Source: Cupriavidus necator N-1
GTDB lineage: Bacteria; Pseudomonadota; Gammaproteobacteria; Burkholderiales; Burkholderiaceae
Length of the DNA: 64,000 nt
Assembly (NCBI RefSeq): GCF_000219215.1
Contig: NC_015723.1
Span: forward strand, 1,240,001 to 1,304,000
Reading direction: 5' to 3'
The position numbers and the translations under genes were made by a program. Positions 44,011 through 53,095 of this stretch are shown piece after piece (positions within the stretch are counted from its first letter, which is position 1; every line of letters starts with the position of its first letter). The notes below the pieces were generated by a model. The model had not been told where the DNA came from. It saw only the letters and a program-made list of their open reading frames with translations, and made no database searches.

Positions 44011-44496
44011 ATGAACGACCAGTCCCACCAGCTTTCCATGACCGTGCTGATGACGCCGGACATGGCCAACTTCTCCGGCAACGTCCACGGCGGCACCATC
44101 CTCAAGTACCTGGACATGGTTGCCTATGCCTGCGCCAGCCGCTACGCCGGCCGCTACGTGGTGACGCTGTCGGTCGACCAGGTGGTGTTCCGCCAGCCGA
44201 TCCACGTGGGCGAGCTGGTGACCTTCCTGGCCTCGGTCAACTTCACCGGCCGCAGCTCGATGGAAATCGGCATCAAGGTGGTGACCGAGAACATCCGCAG
44301 CAAGCTGGTGCGCCATACCAACAGCTGCTACTTCACCATGGTGGCCGTGGACGACAACGGCACACCGGCCGAGGTGCCGCCGCTGGAGCCGCGCGACGAG
44401 GTGGAGCGCCAGCGCTTTGCCGCCGCCCAGCAGCGCCGCGCGCTGCGCCAGGAAATGGAAAAGCGCCACGACGACATCAAGTCGTCGGTGACCTGA
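44011..44496 (+). CDS. Acyl-CoA thioesterase (hot-dog fold, YciA/BFIT-like)
   Basis: 161 residues from ATG 44011. Hot-dog thioesterase marks are [36 protein letters not shown] (about 12-47, with the conserved Asn and HGG), [41 protein letters not shown] near 51-90, and [20 protein letters not shown] near 107-126. It hydrolyses acyl-CoA to free fatty acid and CoA. The C-terminal [22 protein letters not shown] is a charged helix. creA follows 14 bp later, so they may be cotranscribed. Chain-length preference unknown. Confidence 0.9.
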   Translation: MNDQSHQLSMTVLMTPDMANFSGNVHGGTILKYLDMVAYACASRYAGRYVVTLSVDQVVFRQPIHVGELVTFLASVNFTGRSSMEIGIKVVTENIRSKLVRHTNSCYFTMVAVDDNGTPAEVPPLEPRDEVERQRFAAAQQRRALRQEMEKRHDDIKSSVT

Positions 44497-44510
44497 ATAC
44501 CGACCCCGCC

Positions 44511-44993
44511 ATGAAGCGCAACTGCAATCGCATCCGCACGGTCCTGGCCGTCGCCTGTCTGGCGGCCGCCTCGGGCGCCTACGCCGAGGAGATCGGCAGC
44601 GTCAGCACCAATTTCCGCATGACCGGCTCCGACAAGGTCGTGATCGAAGCTTATGACGACCCCCAGGTGGACGGCGTGACCTGCTATGTGTCGCGCGCCC
44701 GCACGGGCGGTATCAAGGGCCAGCTGGGCATGGCCGAAGACCCGCCGGAGGCATCGATCGCCTGCCGGCAGGTGGGCACGATCGCCTTCAAGGGGCCGAT
44801 CCGGCAACAGGACAACGTCTTCTCCGAACGCATGTCGATCCTGTTCAAGGTCCTGCACGTCGTGCGCGCGGTCGACCGCAAGCGCAACACGCTGGTGTAC
44901 CTGACGTACTCCGACCGCATTGTCAGCGGCAGCCCGCAGAACAGCGTCACCGCCGTGCCGGTGCCGGCGGGCACGGTCATCCCGGTGAAGTAA
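44511..44993 (+). CDS. creA: CreA-family exported protein
   Basis: 160 residues. The signal peptide [17 protein letters not shown] ends near 26. The mature domain holds the CreA signature [44 protein letters not shown] near 27-70, then [69 protein letters not shown]. CreA is a periplasmic protein of unknown biochemical role found widely in proteobacteria, often carrying two conserved cysteines (seen here near 58 and 85). No creBCD genes are near, so regulation by that system is not supported here. Confidence 0.92.
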   Translation: MKRNCNRIRTVLAVACLAAASGAYAEEIGSVSTNFRMTGSDKVVIEAYDDPQVDGVTCYVSRARTGGIKGQLGMAEDPPEASIACRQVGTIAFKGPIRQQDNVFSERMSILFKVLHVVRAVDRKRNTLVYLTYSDRIVSGSPQNSVTAVPVPAGTVIPVK

Positions 44994-45026
44994 CCCGTGC
45001 AGTAGCCGGCCCCGGCAACCGGCGGA

Positions 45027-45869
45027 TCAGGGGGCCAGCGCTGCGCTCTCCGCCTGGCAGTCGCGCGACGGGCGCGCGCCGCTGGCGCGTGCCGCCGCCA
45101 CTTCGCGTCGGGCCTGGTCCAGGTCGGCGCGGAAGGTGGGATCGGCATGCAGCCGCGCCACCGTTGCCGCGGCCATCATGCGGCCCTCGTTGACATCGCT
45201 TTGCCAGTGCACGTTGCAGACCACGCGGCTCTGGCCGAACGCGCGCCCGCGCGCCAGGATGTCATTGGCGCGTTGCGGCTCGACCTCCGCCAGGATCAGC
45301 GCCCAGGCCCAGCCGATGGCGCTGTGGCCGGACGGGTACGAGCCATCCTTTTCCAGCTTGGCGGCGTCGGCCGGCGTGCACATCTGCGTCTTGTTGGCCA
45401 CAAAGGGGCGGGTGCGCTTGTAGCGGTCCTTGACGCCGTAGGTGGACAGGCCGGCATCGACCAGGCTGCGCCGCAGCAGGATGTTCAGGTAGGGCGTGTC
45501 TTTCTCGCTGACCGGCACGCCCAGCACGCATGAGAACGTGCTGGCAGCCTGCGGGAACGTCAGCACGGCATCTTCGGTGGCCAGCTGCCAGCGCGACGAG
45601 CCGCGCAGCGTGCCGGCCTGGCGCGCGGCGTCTTCATCCAGCGCCAGGGCGGGGGAGCCCTGCGCCGGCGGCGCGGGCAGCAGCTTCAGGCTGTCCGGGC
45701 GCGCATCGGCCGCCAGGTACCCTGCTGCCACGCCGGGGCGCAGCTCTGGCACCGCGGACAGGTTGGTGCCGCCGGCGGCGCAGCCCGCCACCAGGGCGGC
45801 GAGTGCCACCGCGGTCATTGCCCGCACTGGGGTGGACAGGGAGCGGTCACGCTTTGCTTGTTCCGTCAA
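45027..45869 (-). CDS. Class A acid phosphatase, lipoprotein-type (PAP2 superfamily)
   Basis: 280 residues. The signal ends in a lipobox VALAALVAGC (Cys near 30), so it is probably a membrane-anchored periplasmic enzyme. Catalytic PAP2/class A motifs appear in order: KDRYKRTRPF near 148-157, GSYPSGHSAIGWAWA near 176-190, and SRVVCNVHWQSDVNEGR near 213-229, matching KX6RP-PSGH-SRX5HX3D. It releases phosphate from small phosphomonoesters outside the cytosol. It stands alone between creA and the acyl-CoA ligase operon, convergent with creA. Confidence 0.92.
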   Translation of the reverse strand: MTEQAKRDRSLSTPVRAMTAVALAALVAGCAAGGTNLSAVPELRPGVAAGYLAADARPDSLKLLPAPPAQGSPALALDEDAARQAGTLRGSSRWQLATEDAVLTFPQAASTFSCVLGVPVSEKDTPYLNILLRRSLVDAGLSTYGVKDRYKRTRPFVANKTQMCTPADAAKLEKDGSYPSGHSAIGWAWALILAEVEPQRANDILARGRAFGQSRVVCNVHWQSDVNEGRMMAAATVARLHADPTFRADLDQARREVAAARASGARPSRDCQAESAALAP

Positions 45870-45917
45870 TTGGTCGTCCTTGTTGTTTTTGTCGAGTCGG
45901 GGCTGTCCTGCCGCGAT

Positions 45918-47666
45918 TCAGGCGGCTGCGTCGAACAGCTTGCGCAGGTTCGACTTCAGGATCTTGCCATTGGCATTGCGCGGCAGCATCTCCTGGTAAA
46001 TCAGGATACGCACGGGCACCTTGAACGCCGCCAGCCGCGTGCGCACGAAATCCTGCAGCTCGGCCTCGCTCGCCTGCATGCCGGGCTTCAAGCTGACCAC
46101 CGCGGCCGGCTCTTCGCCCAGCGTCTTGTGCGCGAGCCCGACCACCGCGGCATCCATCACCGCCGGATGCTCGTACAGGGTGCTTTCCACCTCGATGCAG
46201 TAGATGTTCTCGCCGCCGCGGATCAGCATGTCCTTCATCCGGTCGACGATATAGACGTAGCCTTCCTCATCCAGCCGTGCAATGTCGCCGGTGCGCAGCC
46301 AGCCGTCGGCAAAGGTCTGCGCCGTGGCCTCGGGCTTGTTCCAGTAGCCGCGCACGACATTGGCGCCGCGCGCCATCAGCTCGCCGGTTTCGCCGGGCGG
46401 TAACGCGCGGCCGTACCCGTCCACCACCTTCATCTCGCCGATCGGCAGTGCCGGGCCGCTGCTGTCCGGGCGCATCACGTATTCCTCGGCGCTGTGGCTG
46501 GTGAAGGTGGACGACGTTTCCGTCATGCCCCAGCCGATGCCGGGTGCGGCCAGCGGGAATACCTCGCCGATGCGCCGCACCAGTTCGGGCGATGCCGGCG
46601 CGCCGCCGTAGTTGACGTTCTCCAGCGAGGACAGGTCGAAGCGGTCGCGCTCCGGATGCTCCAGGATCTGCCATGCGATGGTGGGCACGCCGCCGGCCGC
46701 GGTGCAGCTCTCGCGCTCGATCAGTTCCATGCCGCGCAGCGCGTCCCAGCGGTGCATCAGCACCATCTTGCCGCCGGTGGCGATGGCGCCGTTGAGCACC
46801 GCCATGCAGCCGGTGACGTGGAAGAACGGCACCGCCAGCAGCATGGCCTTTTGCGGTGCGGCGGGGTCCGGCGCGGGAATCGGCTCGCCCCGGCGCAACA
46901 GGTTGCGGATCGGGCTGAAGCTGCCGGCGACCGCCACGTTGGTGGAGTTGCGGTGGGTGCCGAGCGCGCCTTTGGGCTTGCCGGTGGTGCCCGAGGTGTA
47001 GAAGATGGTGGCGTCGTCGTCCGGATCGATATCGACCTGTGGCGGCGGCTGGTCTGGCAGCGCGGCCCAGTCAGCCGGGGTGCCGATCACGCTCTCCAGC
47101 GGAGCCACACGCGGCTCGGAGGCGGTGCCGCCGACACGTGAGGCATAGACGCGTTCCAGCGCCGGGCAGCCTGTCAGGCGTTCCAGGATGCGGTCGAGCC
47201 GTTCGGCATCGACGATCGCCACGCGGCTGCCCGAATCGGCCAGGCCATACTCCAGCTCGGCCCCGGTCCACCAGGCATTGAGCGGTGTCACGATGGCACC
47301 CGCCAGCAGCGCGCCGTAGAACGCCACCGGCCATTCAGGCAGGTTGCGCATGGCTACGGCCACGCGGTCGCCCTTGCGCACGCCGTCGCGCGCCAGTGCA
47401 TGGGCCAGGGCGATGGCCGCGCGCCGGAAGGCATCGTAGGAGACGCGCTCGTCCTCGTAGACCACGAAGGTGCGGTCGGCAAACGCGCGCGTATTCAGCA
47501 ACAGCTCGCGCAGCGTGGGGGGGGCGTTCTTCCAGACTGTGGTGGGGATGCCGCGGATCACGCGCGTTTCGGTTTCGAACGGCGCGCCGGGCGCGGTAAG
47601 CCGGGCGTGGGCCTCGGCCAGCGACATGACCGGCCAGGTGCCGGCCAACTGCGGATTGCTCGACAT
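45918..47666 (-). CDS. Acyl-CoA synthetase / AMP-dependent ligase
   Basis: 582 residues from ATG 47666, which has GGGAGG 6 bases upstream. ANL superfamily motifs are ATIFYTSGTTGKPKGALGTHRN near 205-226 (P-loop-like), GIGWGMTETSS near 370, DGWLRTGDIARLDEEGYVYIVDRMKDMLIRGGENIYCIEVE near 462-502, and MLPRNANGKILKSNLRK near 560-576 with the catalytic Lys. It activates a carboxylic acid via acyl-AMP to acyl-CoA. The SDR gene upstream on the same strand (98 bp) suggests a short fatty-acid or branched-acid degradation unit. Substrate not readable. Confidence 0.93.
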   Translation of the reverse strand: MSSNPQLAGTWPVMSLAEAHARLTAPGAPFETETRVIRGIPTTVWKNAPPTLRELLLNTRAFADRTFVVYEDERVSYDAFRRAAIALAHALARDGVRKGDRVAVAMRNLPEWPVAFYGALLAGAIVTPLNAWWTGAELEYGLADSGSRVAIVDAERLDRILERLTGCPALERVYASRVGGTASEPRVAPLESVIGTPADWAALPDQPPPQVDIDPDDDATIFYTSGTTGKPKGALGTHRNSTNVAVAGSFSPIRNLLRRGEPIPAPDPAAPQKAMLLAVPFFHVTGCMAVLNGAIATGGKMVLMHRWDALRGMELIERESCTAAGGVPTIAWQILEHPERDRFDLSSLENVNYGGAPASPELVRRIGEVFPLAAPGIGWGMTETSSTFTSHSAEEYVMRPDSSGPALPIGEMKVVDGYGRALPPGETGELMARGANVVRGYWNKPEATAQTFADGWLRTGDIARLDEEGYVYIVDRMKDMLIRGGENIYCIEVESTLYEHPAVMDAAVVGLAHKTLGEEPAAVVSLKPGMQASEAELQDFVRTRLAAFKVPVRILIYQEMLPRNANGKILKSNLRKLFDAAA

Positions 47667-47715
47667 GACTGCCTCCCGGAACTGCACTGCAGGTTGAGGG
47701 AAATGCAGGAAAGCG

Positions 47716-47745
47716 GCGGGCGCCGGCGTGAAGGCCGGCGCCCGC
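47716..47745 (-). terminator. Perfect 12-bp GC hairpin between SDR and acyl-CoA ligase genes
   Basis: Arms GCGGGCGCCGGC / GCCGGCGCCCGC with a 6-base loop. On the minus transcript it is followed by CGCTTTCCTGC. It may attenuate or stabilise the downstream ligase message; the short pyrimidine run makes full termination doubtful. Confidence 0.5.
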
Positions 47746-47763
47746 AATGCTGGGGCCAGACGC

Positions 47764-48528
47764 TCAGATGGTCACGCCGCCGTCCACGACCAGCGCCTGG
47801 CCGGTCATGAAGGTGCTGGCCGCCGACGCCAGGTAGACCGCCGCCCCGGCGATCTCGACGGGTTCGCCGATGCGGCGCAGCGGGGCGCCCTGGGTGGACT
47901 GCTTGTAGCGCTCGGGATCTTCCCACAGCGCGCGCGCAAAGTCGGTCTTGATCAGCCCCGGCGCGATGCAGTTCACGCGCACGTTGTGCGGCCCGAACTC
48001 GACGGCGAGGTTGCGCGCCAGTTGGAAGTCGGCGGCCTTGGAGATGTTGTACACGCCGATGGTGGGCGAGCCGCGCAGGCCGCCGATCGACGACACGATG
48101 ATGATCGAGCCGTCCTTGCGGTCGATCATCTGCGGGGCAACCATCTGGATCAGCCAGTGGTTGGAGATGACATTGTTGTCCAGCACCTTGCGGAACTGGT
48201 CGTCCGACACGCCGCTCATGGGCCCGTAGTACGGGTTGGACGCGGCATTGCAGACCAGCACATCGATCTTGCCGAAGGCGCGGTTGGTCTCGTCGACCAG
48301 GCGCTGCAGGTCGTCCTTCGAAGAAATATTGGCAGGGACCGCGATCGCGGTGCCGGCGCCGTGGCGAGCGTTGATGGCATCCACCACTTCCTGGCAGGCC
48401 TCGATCTTGCGCGAAGAAATGACCACCTTGGCGCCCTGGACGGCCATCTGCTCGGCGATGGCGCGGCCAATCCCGCGCGAGGAGCCGGTGACGATGGCAA
48501 CCTTGCCCGTCAGATCAAACAATGACAT
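47764..48528 (-). CDS. SDR-family NAD(P)-dependent oxidoreductase
   Basis: 254 residues, classic short-chain dehydrogenase. The cofactor loop IVTGSSRGIGRAIAEQMA is near 12-29, NAA near 94-96, the catalytic Ser in IIIVSSIGG near 142, YNISKAADF with Tyr and Lys near 155-159, and CIAPGLIKTDFAR near 186-198. The 3-oxoacyl reductase-like layout (VYLASAASTFMTGQALVVDGGVTI) suggests a hydroxyacyl or alcohol substrate. It is first in a unit with the acyl-CoA ligase gene. GGAGAC lies before the ATG. Confidence 0.93.
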   Translation of the reverse strand: MSLFDLTGKVAIVTGSSRGIGRAIAEQMAVQGAKVVISSRKIEACQEVVDAINARHGAGTAIAVPANISSKDDLQRLVDETNRAFGKIDVLVCNAASNPYYGPMSGVSDDQFRKVLDNNVISNHWLIQMVAPQMIDRKDGSIIIVSSIGGLRGSPTIGVYNISKAADFQLARNLAVEFGPHNVRVNCIAPGLIKTDFARALWEDPERYKQSTQGAPLRRIGEPVEIAGAAVYLASAASTFMTGQALVVDGGVTI

Positions 48529-48733
48529 GGAGTCTCCTGTATGGCTGCGCCGGCGTCAGGGGCCGGCTTTGTCCTGGCGACGTGCCCGCAGGCAGCATCG
48601 CCAGGACATTATGGTGGCGCCGCTGGCACCAGTCCACAGGCCGGGGTGCCGCGCGCCGGCCATATCAGGATTCTTTCTGCGGGCAATGCGCGCCGTGCAT
48701 GGCAGGCATGCTGCATAGCGCAATCATGGCGCC

Positions 48734-49600
48734 TCAGGTGCCGGAGGATGCCGTTGCGGGCGCCAGCAGCGCTGGCAGGGCGTCGGCCAGGCCACGCCGC
48801 AGGTCATCGTCCAGCAGCACGCCAAAGCGATCCGACAAGGCCTGCACCACGGCCTCGGGCGAGGCCAGCCGCGTTCGGCGCACGGTGCCGTCCGGTGCGC
48901 GCTCGGCCAGGTCGCCGTCGGCCAGCGTCACGCGGGTGCCGCCGTCGGTGCGCGCGGCCATCAGCCGCTGCAGGAACACGCTGTCAGGGTGCGTCGATAC
49001 ATACCAGTTGCGCGGCACGAAATCGATCCACGGCTGCGGCGTCAGGTCAAAGCGGTAGACCTTGATCCAGCCGGTGTCGCCGCGCGCCTCCAGATCGTAG
49101 CTGTGGAACGCGGTGGCGGTGGCCTCCGGCGGCGAAGGGGCCAGACGGTAAGGGAAGCTGTCATCGGCCGGCTCGGACAGCGGCATCGCCCGGTATGGCG
49201 TGGGGCCGCCGAAGCCGACATCGGCCAGGTAGCTACGATGCGCCACTTCCACGCGCAGCAGCATGTGCGAGGTCATGGTCGGCACATCGTCGGGAACGCC
49301 CCAGCGCACGCGCGCGGCCAGCGGCGTCACGGCGTAGCCGAGCGCGCCCAGCCCGGCCGCCAGCAGTGTATTGAGCTCAAAGCAGTAGCCGCCGCGCCGG
49401 CGCGTGACGAGCTTGTCGAAGACCGCATCCAGTTCGATCCGTACAGGCCGGCGCAACAGCGGATCGATGTTCTCGAACGGAATGCTGGCCAGGTGCGCGG
49501 CCAGTACGATATCCAGCGCTTCCAGCGTGGGCGAGGGCGGGGCGGCAATGCCGAGGCGTGCCAGCCAGGCGTCCAGTTGGGGGGCGTCCAGGGTCATCAT
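48734..49600 (-). CDS. nat: Arylamine N-acetyltransferase
   Basis: 288 residues starting at 49600 (second ATG at 49597), with GGAG about 11 bases upstream; the longer start at 49627 lacks support. The NAT triad is visible: Cys in VTRRRGGYCFELNTLLAAGL near 69, His in VPTMTSHMLLRVEVAHRSYLADVGFGGPTPYRAMPL near 108, and Asp in LADVGFG near 123. It acetylates arylamines or hydrazines from acetyl-CoA. The Crp-type regulator gene lies 28 bp upstream on the same strand and may be cotranscribed with it. Confidence 0.94.
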   Translation of the reverse strand: MMTLDAPQLDAWLARLGIAAPPSPTLEALDIVLAAHLASIPFENIDPLLRRPVRIELDAVFDKLVTRRRGGYCFELNTLLAAGLGALGYAVTPLAARVRWGVPDDVPTMTSHMLLRVEVAHRSYLADVGFGGPTPYRAMPLSEPADDSFPYRLAPSPPEATATAFHSYDLEARGDTGWIKVYRFDLTPQPWIDFVPRNWYVSTHPDSVFLQRLMAARTDGGTRVTLADGDLAERAPDGTVRRTRLASPEAVVQALSDRFGVLLDDDLRRGLADALPALLAPATASSGT

Positions 49601-49627
49601 GGTGTGCGGGGCTCCGGTGCGATGCAT

Positions 49628-50380
49628 TCAGTTGAGCGCTTCCAGCGCCGGCAGGTCAAGCAGTTCGATGCCGCCATACCCCAGCCGCAGCAGCCCGCGC
49701 GCTTCCAGTTCGCGCAACGCGTGGTTCACGGTCTGGCGCGACAGGCCCAGCATCTGCGCAAGCTGTTCCTGCGGGATGCGCACGCGCTGCGTGGCCTGGT
49801 CCTGCGGCAGGTTGCCGTAGCCATGGGCGATCGCGGCCAGGCGGCGGGCGATGCGCGCCGCCGGCGGCAGCAATTGCGCTTCCTCGACATAGTTGAAGGC
49901 CTGGCGCGTCTTGGCGGCCAGCAATTGCCCGAAGGCCTGCCACCATGCCGGCTGCTGCGCCAGGCGCCGCTCCAGGCTGGCGCGCGGCACGTGCCACAGC
50001 ATCGTGGCGCTGACCGCGCGCGCGTCGTGGGTGCGCGGCAGGCCGTCGAACAGGCAGATTTCGCCGAACCAGGTGCCGGGCTCCAGCAGTCCGAGCAACG
50101 CCGCCTTGCCCGATTCGCCGCTGGCGTGGATCTGCATGGTGCCGCTGGCGACACAATACAGGCCGTCGAAGCGGTCGCCGCGGGCAAAGAGCGTCTCGCC
50201 GGCCACCAGCCGGCGCAGGCTGCCGTCATCGAGCAGTGCCTGGCGCAGCGCCGGCGGCAACTGGCTGAACCACGCGCCGGCACGTACGGCAGCAAGGGAA
50301 TCGTCGCGCGGCGGCACCGTGCCGGGCAGCGTGCCGGCGAGTTGCGATCGGGGGCGTTGCGGCGGGCTCGCCAGTCCCAT
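49628..50380 (-). CDS. Crp/Fnr-family transcriptional regulator
   Basis: 250 residues. The cyclic nucleotide-binding fold (about 35-150) shows LVAGETLFARGDRFDGLYCVASGTMQIHASGESGKAALLGLLEPGTWFGEICLFDGLPRTHDARAVS. The C-terminal winged helix (about 165-235) has RVRIPQEQLAQMLGLSRQTVNHALRELEARGLLRLGYGGIELLD. No Fe-S cysteine set is seen, so it is not Fnr-like. Its gene is divergent from the Mpo1-like gene, with a CTGTCA...TGACAG inverted repeat in between. The effector is unknown. Confidence 0.93.
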   Translation of the reverse strand: MGLASPPQRPRSQLAGTLPGTVPPRDDSLAAVRAGAWFSQLPPALRQALLDDGSLRRLVAGETLFARGDRFDGLYCVASGTMQIHASGESGKAALLGLLEPGTWFGEICLFDGLPRTHDARAVSATMLWHVPRASLERRLAQQPAWWQAFGQLLAAKTRQAFNYVEEAQLLPPAARIARRLAAIAHGYGNLPQDQATQRVRIPQEQLAQMLGLSRQTVNHALRELEARGLLRLGYGGIELLDLPALEALN

Positions 50381-50452
50381 GCCGGTCTCCTTTCATATGG
50401 GGCTGTGCCGGGTGTTAGCAGGGACACACAAGGGCACGCGCGACTGTGCCGA

Positions 50453-50470
50453 CTGTCAAAAACCTGACAG
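50453..50470. promoter_or_regulatory. Candidate Crp-type operator in divergent region
   Basis: CTGTCAAAAACCTGACAG has perfect 6-base arms with a 6-base centre, the spacing of many Crp-family sites. It lies between the regulator and mpo1-like starts, with a TATAAA box at 50494. Position and symmetry only. Confidence 0.5.
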
Positions 50471-50565
50471 ACCGCACGGTGCGCGCCCACTACTATAAAT
50501 CCACATCGCGCCCGCCGCGCAGCAGCAGGCGGCACGCGCACGCCTGCGCACAAGGAGACGCCCCC

Positions 50566-51063
50566 GTGAAAACCCTGATCGAACACCTGGCCAACTACGC
50601 TGCCTACCATCGCGACCCGCGCAACGTCTTTACGCACTTCATCGGCATCCCGATGATCGTGCTGGCAGTGACGACGCTGCTGGCACGCCCGGCGCTGCCG
50701 CTGGGCGACGGCTCTGCCTACCTGACGCCGGCGATGCTGCTGTACATCCTGTCGTGCCTGTTCTACCTGCGCCTGTCGCTGGTGTTCGGGGTGGCGATGG
50801 CGGCCATCCTGGCGTTCTTCCTCTATGCCGGCGCACATATTGCAGCGATGCCCACCGCCTGGTGGCTTGCCATCGGCGTTGGCTTGTTCGTGGCGGGATG
50901 GGTGATCCAGTTCATCGGCCACTATTACGAGGGGCGCAAGCCGGCGTTCGTCGACGACCTGGTCGGCCTGCTGATCGGTCCGCTGTTCCTGGTGGCGGAA
51001 ACCGCCTTTGCGCTGGGGCTGGCACGCGACACGCGCGAGGCCATGGCCGCCCGCGCGCACTGA
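50566..51063 (+). CDS. Mpo1-like (DUF962) membrane protein
   Basis: 165 residues from GTG 50566 with AAGGAG 8 bases upstream. Three or four transmembrane helices are seen. The DUF962 marks are YAAYHRDPRNVFTHFIGIPMIVLAVTTLLARP near 11-42 and WVIQFIGHYYEGRKPAFVDDLVGLLIGPLFLVAETAFALG near 112-150, with conserved His residues. The yeast member Mpo1 is an Fe-dependent dioxygenase in 2-hydroxy fatty-acid alpha-oxidation, and the His residues here may bind metal likewise. The gene is convergent with the histidine kinase gene, with adjacent stops. Bacterial function is not established. Confidence 0.87.
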   Translation: MKTLIEHLANYAAYHRDPRNVFTHFIGIPMIVLAVTTLLARPALPLGDGSAYLTPAMLLYILSCLFYLRLSLVFGVAMAAILAFFLYAGAHIAAMPTAWWLAIGVGLFVAGWVIQFIGHYYEGRKPAFVDDLVGLLIGPLFLVAETAFALGLARDTREAMAARAH

Positions 51064-52404
51064 TCAAGGCAACCCCGCCGGCAGCCGCAGCCGCGCCGCC
51101 AGCCCGCCCAGCGGGCTCGATGCCAGCGCCAGGCTGCCGTCGTACATCGCGGCGATTTCCGTCACGATCGCCAGGCCCAGGCCGCTGCCAGCAGCGGCCT
51201 CATCGAGCCGGCCATAGCGAGCGGTGGCCAGTGCCTGCGCCTCCGGCTGCATGCCCGGGCCGTCGTCTTCGACCAGTATGTCGAGCTCGCCATCCGCTTC
51301 CTGCAGCGTGACGCGCACGCGCGTGCGCGCCCACTGGCAGGCATTGTCGAGCAGGTTGCCGAGTATTTCGATCAGGTCTTGCCGGTCCCCGGCAAAGTGC
51401 CCGGCGCCTTCAACCGTCAGCGCCAGCGCGCGCTCAGCGTGCAGCCGCGCCAGTGCACGCGTCAGCTCGCGTACCGGCGGGCCGGCATCGATGCGCTCGC
51501 CGCGCGCCGCCGCGGCGCCCGCGGCGCGGGCGCGCGCCAGGTGGCGGTCGACCTGCCGGCGCATCGCTTCGACCTGCGCCGCCACGGCTTGCGCCGGTGC
51601 CCCCGGCAGCGCCTCGGCCTCGTTGGCGAGCACTGCCAGCGGCGTCTTGACCGCGTGCGCCAGGTCAGCCGCCTGCCGGCGCGAGCGTTCCAGCGCCTGG
51701 GCATTGCGTGCCAGCAGGGCATTGATCTCGGCCACCAGGGGTTCGACTTCGGTGGGCCAGTCGCCGCCCAGGCGTGCCTCGCGCCGCGCCTGCATCGTGC
51801 CCAGCGCGCGCCGCAGCCGCGCCAGCGGCGCCAGGCCGAACTTCACCTGCGCCGCGACCGCCAGCATCAGCCCCAGCCCCAGCGCCGTCAGCGACCACGC
51901 CAGCGTCCGGTTGAAGCTGCGGCGCTCGGCGCGCAGCTCGGTCCGGTCCAGCGCCACCGAGATCTCCACCGGGGTATCCGCGGACGGCAGCACCAGTTGC
52001 CGGGACACCACCAGCAACGACTGGTTGCCGGGGCCCGGGCGCACATCGGCCTGGGCGCCGGCAAGGCGGCGCTCCACCGTCACCGGCATTTCCGTATCCC
52101 ACAGCGAGCGCGAGCGCAGCAGCGCGCCCGGCGCGCGCGCCTGCCAGTAGGTGCCGGAGTAGGGCAGCTCGTAGCGGGGATCGGCAGGGGTACGGGTAAG
52201 GACCAGCTTGCCGTCGGCGCTCCAGTCCAGCGCCGCGGCCAGGCCCGCCAACTGGTGGTCGAGCTGGCGCACATAGGTGTTGTTGACGTGGCGCTCGAAC
52301 AGTGTCGACAGCAGCCAGCCGCTGACGCCCAGCGCCGCTGCCAGCCAGATCGCCGCCACTGCCAGCAGGCGCAGCGCAAGGGACCGGCGCAGGCGGGCGG
52401 GCAT
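51064..52404 (-). CDS. PhoQ-like sensor histidine kinase
   Basis: 446 residues. Two transmembrane helices (about 8-32 and 168-190) flank a periplasmic sensor domain. A HAMP-like region is near 190-240. The H-box RRQAADLAHAVKTPLAVLANEAEALPG has the phosphoacceptor His near 252. Then come the N-box DLIEILGNLLDNACQWA near 350, G1 VEDDGPGM, and G2 GSGLGLAIV. It abuts the response regulator stop (end-to-start, 0 bp) and phosphorylates it. Signal unknown; PhoQ relatives sense Mg2+, cationic peptides or pH, but the sensor domain here cannot be assigned. Confidence 0.93.
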   Translation of the reverse strand: MPARLRRSLALRLLAVAAIWLAAALGVSGWLLSTLFERHVNNTYVRQLDHQLAGLAAALDWSADGKLVLTRTPADPRYELPYSGTYWQARAPGALLRSRSLWDTEMPVTVERRLAGAQADVRPGPGNQSLLVVSRQLVLPSADTPVEISVALDRTELRAERRSFNRTLAWSLTALGLGLMLAVAAQVKFGLAPLARLRRALGTMQARREARLGGDWPTEVEPLVAEINALLARNAQALERSRRQAADLAHAVKTPLAVLANEAEALPGAPAQAVAAQVEAMRRQVDRHLARARAAGAAAARGERIDAGPPVRELTRALARLHAERALALTVEGAGHFAGDRQDLIEILGNLLDNACQWARTRVRVTLQEADGELDILVEDDGPGMQPEAQALATARYGRLDEAAAGSGLGLAIVTEIAAMYDGSLALASSPLGGLAARLRLPAGLP

Positions 52405-53079
52405 CTAGGGCTGCAGCTGCAACGGCGGCCGCAGCCGGTAGCCCTGGCCGCGCACGGTCTCGATGACGTCCACGCCAAGCTTGCGGCGCAGCCGCCCGAC
52501 AAAGACCTCGATGGTGTTGCTGTCGCGGTCGAAGTCCTGGGCATAGATATGCTCGGTCAGCGCGGTCTTGCTGATGATGGCGCCGGGATGGTGCATCAGG
52601 TAGTCCAACACGCGGAATTCATGCGAGGTCAGCGCCACCGGCGTGCCGTCGACGGTGACCGTGCCTGCGCGCGGATTCATCCGCACCGGGCCGCATTGCA
52701 GCTCTGGCGCCGGCATGCCGTGCGCGCGCCGGATCAGCGCGCGGATGCGCGCGAGCAGCTCCTCCATGCGGAATGGCTTGGCCAGGTAGTCGTCGGCGCC
52801 GGCGTCGATGCCTTCGACCTTCTCGGTCCAGCTGTCGCGCGCGGTCAGGATCAGCACCGGCACGCTGACCTGCGCGGCGCGCCAGCGGCGCAGCACCGAA
52901 AGGCCGTCCAGCCGCGGCAGGCCCAGGTCCAGGATGACGGCGTCGTAGGGCTCCTGCTCGCCCAGGTGGCAGGCGTCCAGGCCGTCCGCGGCCACGTCGA
53001 CGGCATAGCCGGCGTCGGCCAGGCTGGTACGGACCTGGGCGGCGAGGGCGGCTTCGTCTTCGACCAGCAAGATGCGCAT
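52405..53079 (-). CDS. OmpR/PhoP-family response regulator
   Basis: 224 residues from ATG 53079 (GGAGAT upstream). The receiver has the canonical acidic pair RILLVEDEAALA at 8-10, phospho-Asp in VILDLGLPRLDG near 51, Thr in LILTARDSW near 79, and Lys in DDYLAKPFRM near 101. The winged-helix DNA-binding part (about 125-222) has LTSHEFRVLDYLMHHPGAIISKTALTEHIYAQDFDRDSNTIEVFVGRLRRKLG. Partner of the downstream kinase. The PepSY protein gene lies 16 bp upstream on the same strand, so the three are one operon. Confidence 0.95.
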   Translation of the reverse strand: MRILLVEDEAALAAQVRTSLADAGYAVDVAADGLDACHLGEQEPYDAVILDLGLPRLDGLSVLRRWRAAQVSVPVLILTARDSWTEKVEGIDAGADDYLAKPFRMEELLARIRALIRRAHGMPAPELQCGPVRMNPRAGTVTVDGTPVALTSHEFRVLDYLMHHPGAIISKTALTEHIYAQDFDRDSNTIEVFVGRLRRKLGVDVIETVRGQGYRLRPPLQLQP

Positions 53080-53095
53080 CGGGATCTCCTGTCGG

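Noticed and set aside
49726..51060. 444-codon minus-strand frame across the Crp-type and Mpo1-like genes
   Set aside because: Crosses two genes supported by family motifs on their own frames; low-complexity Arg/Cys-rich product.
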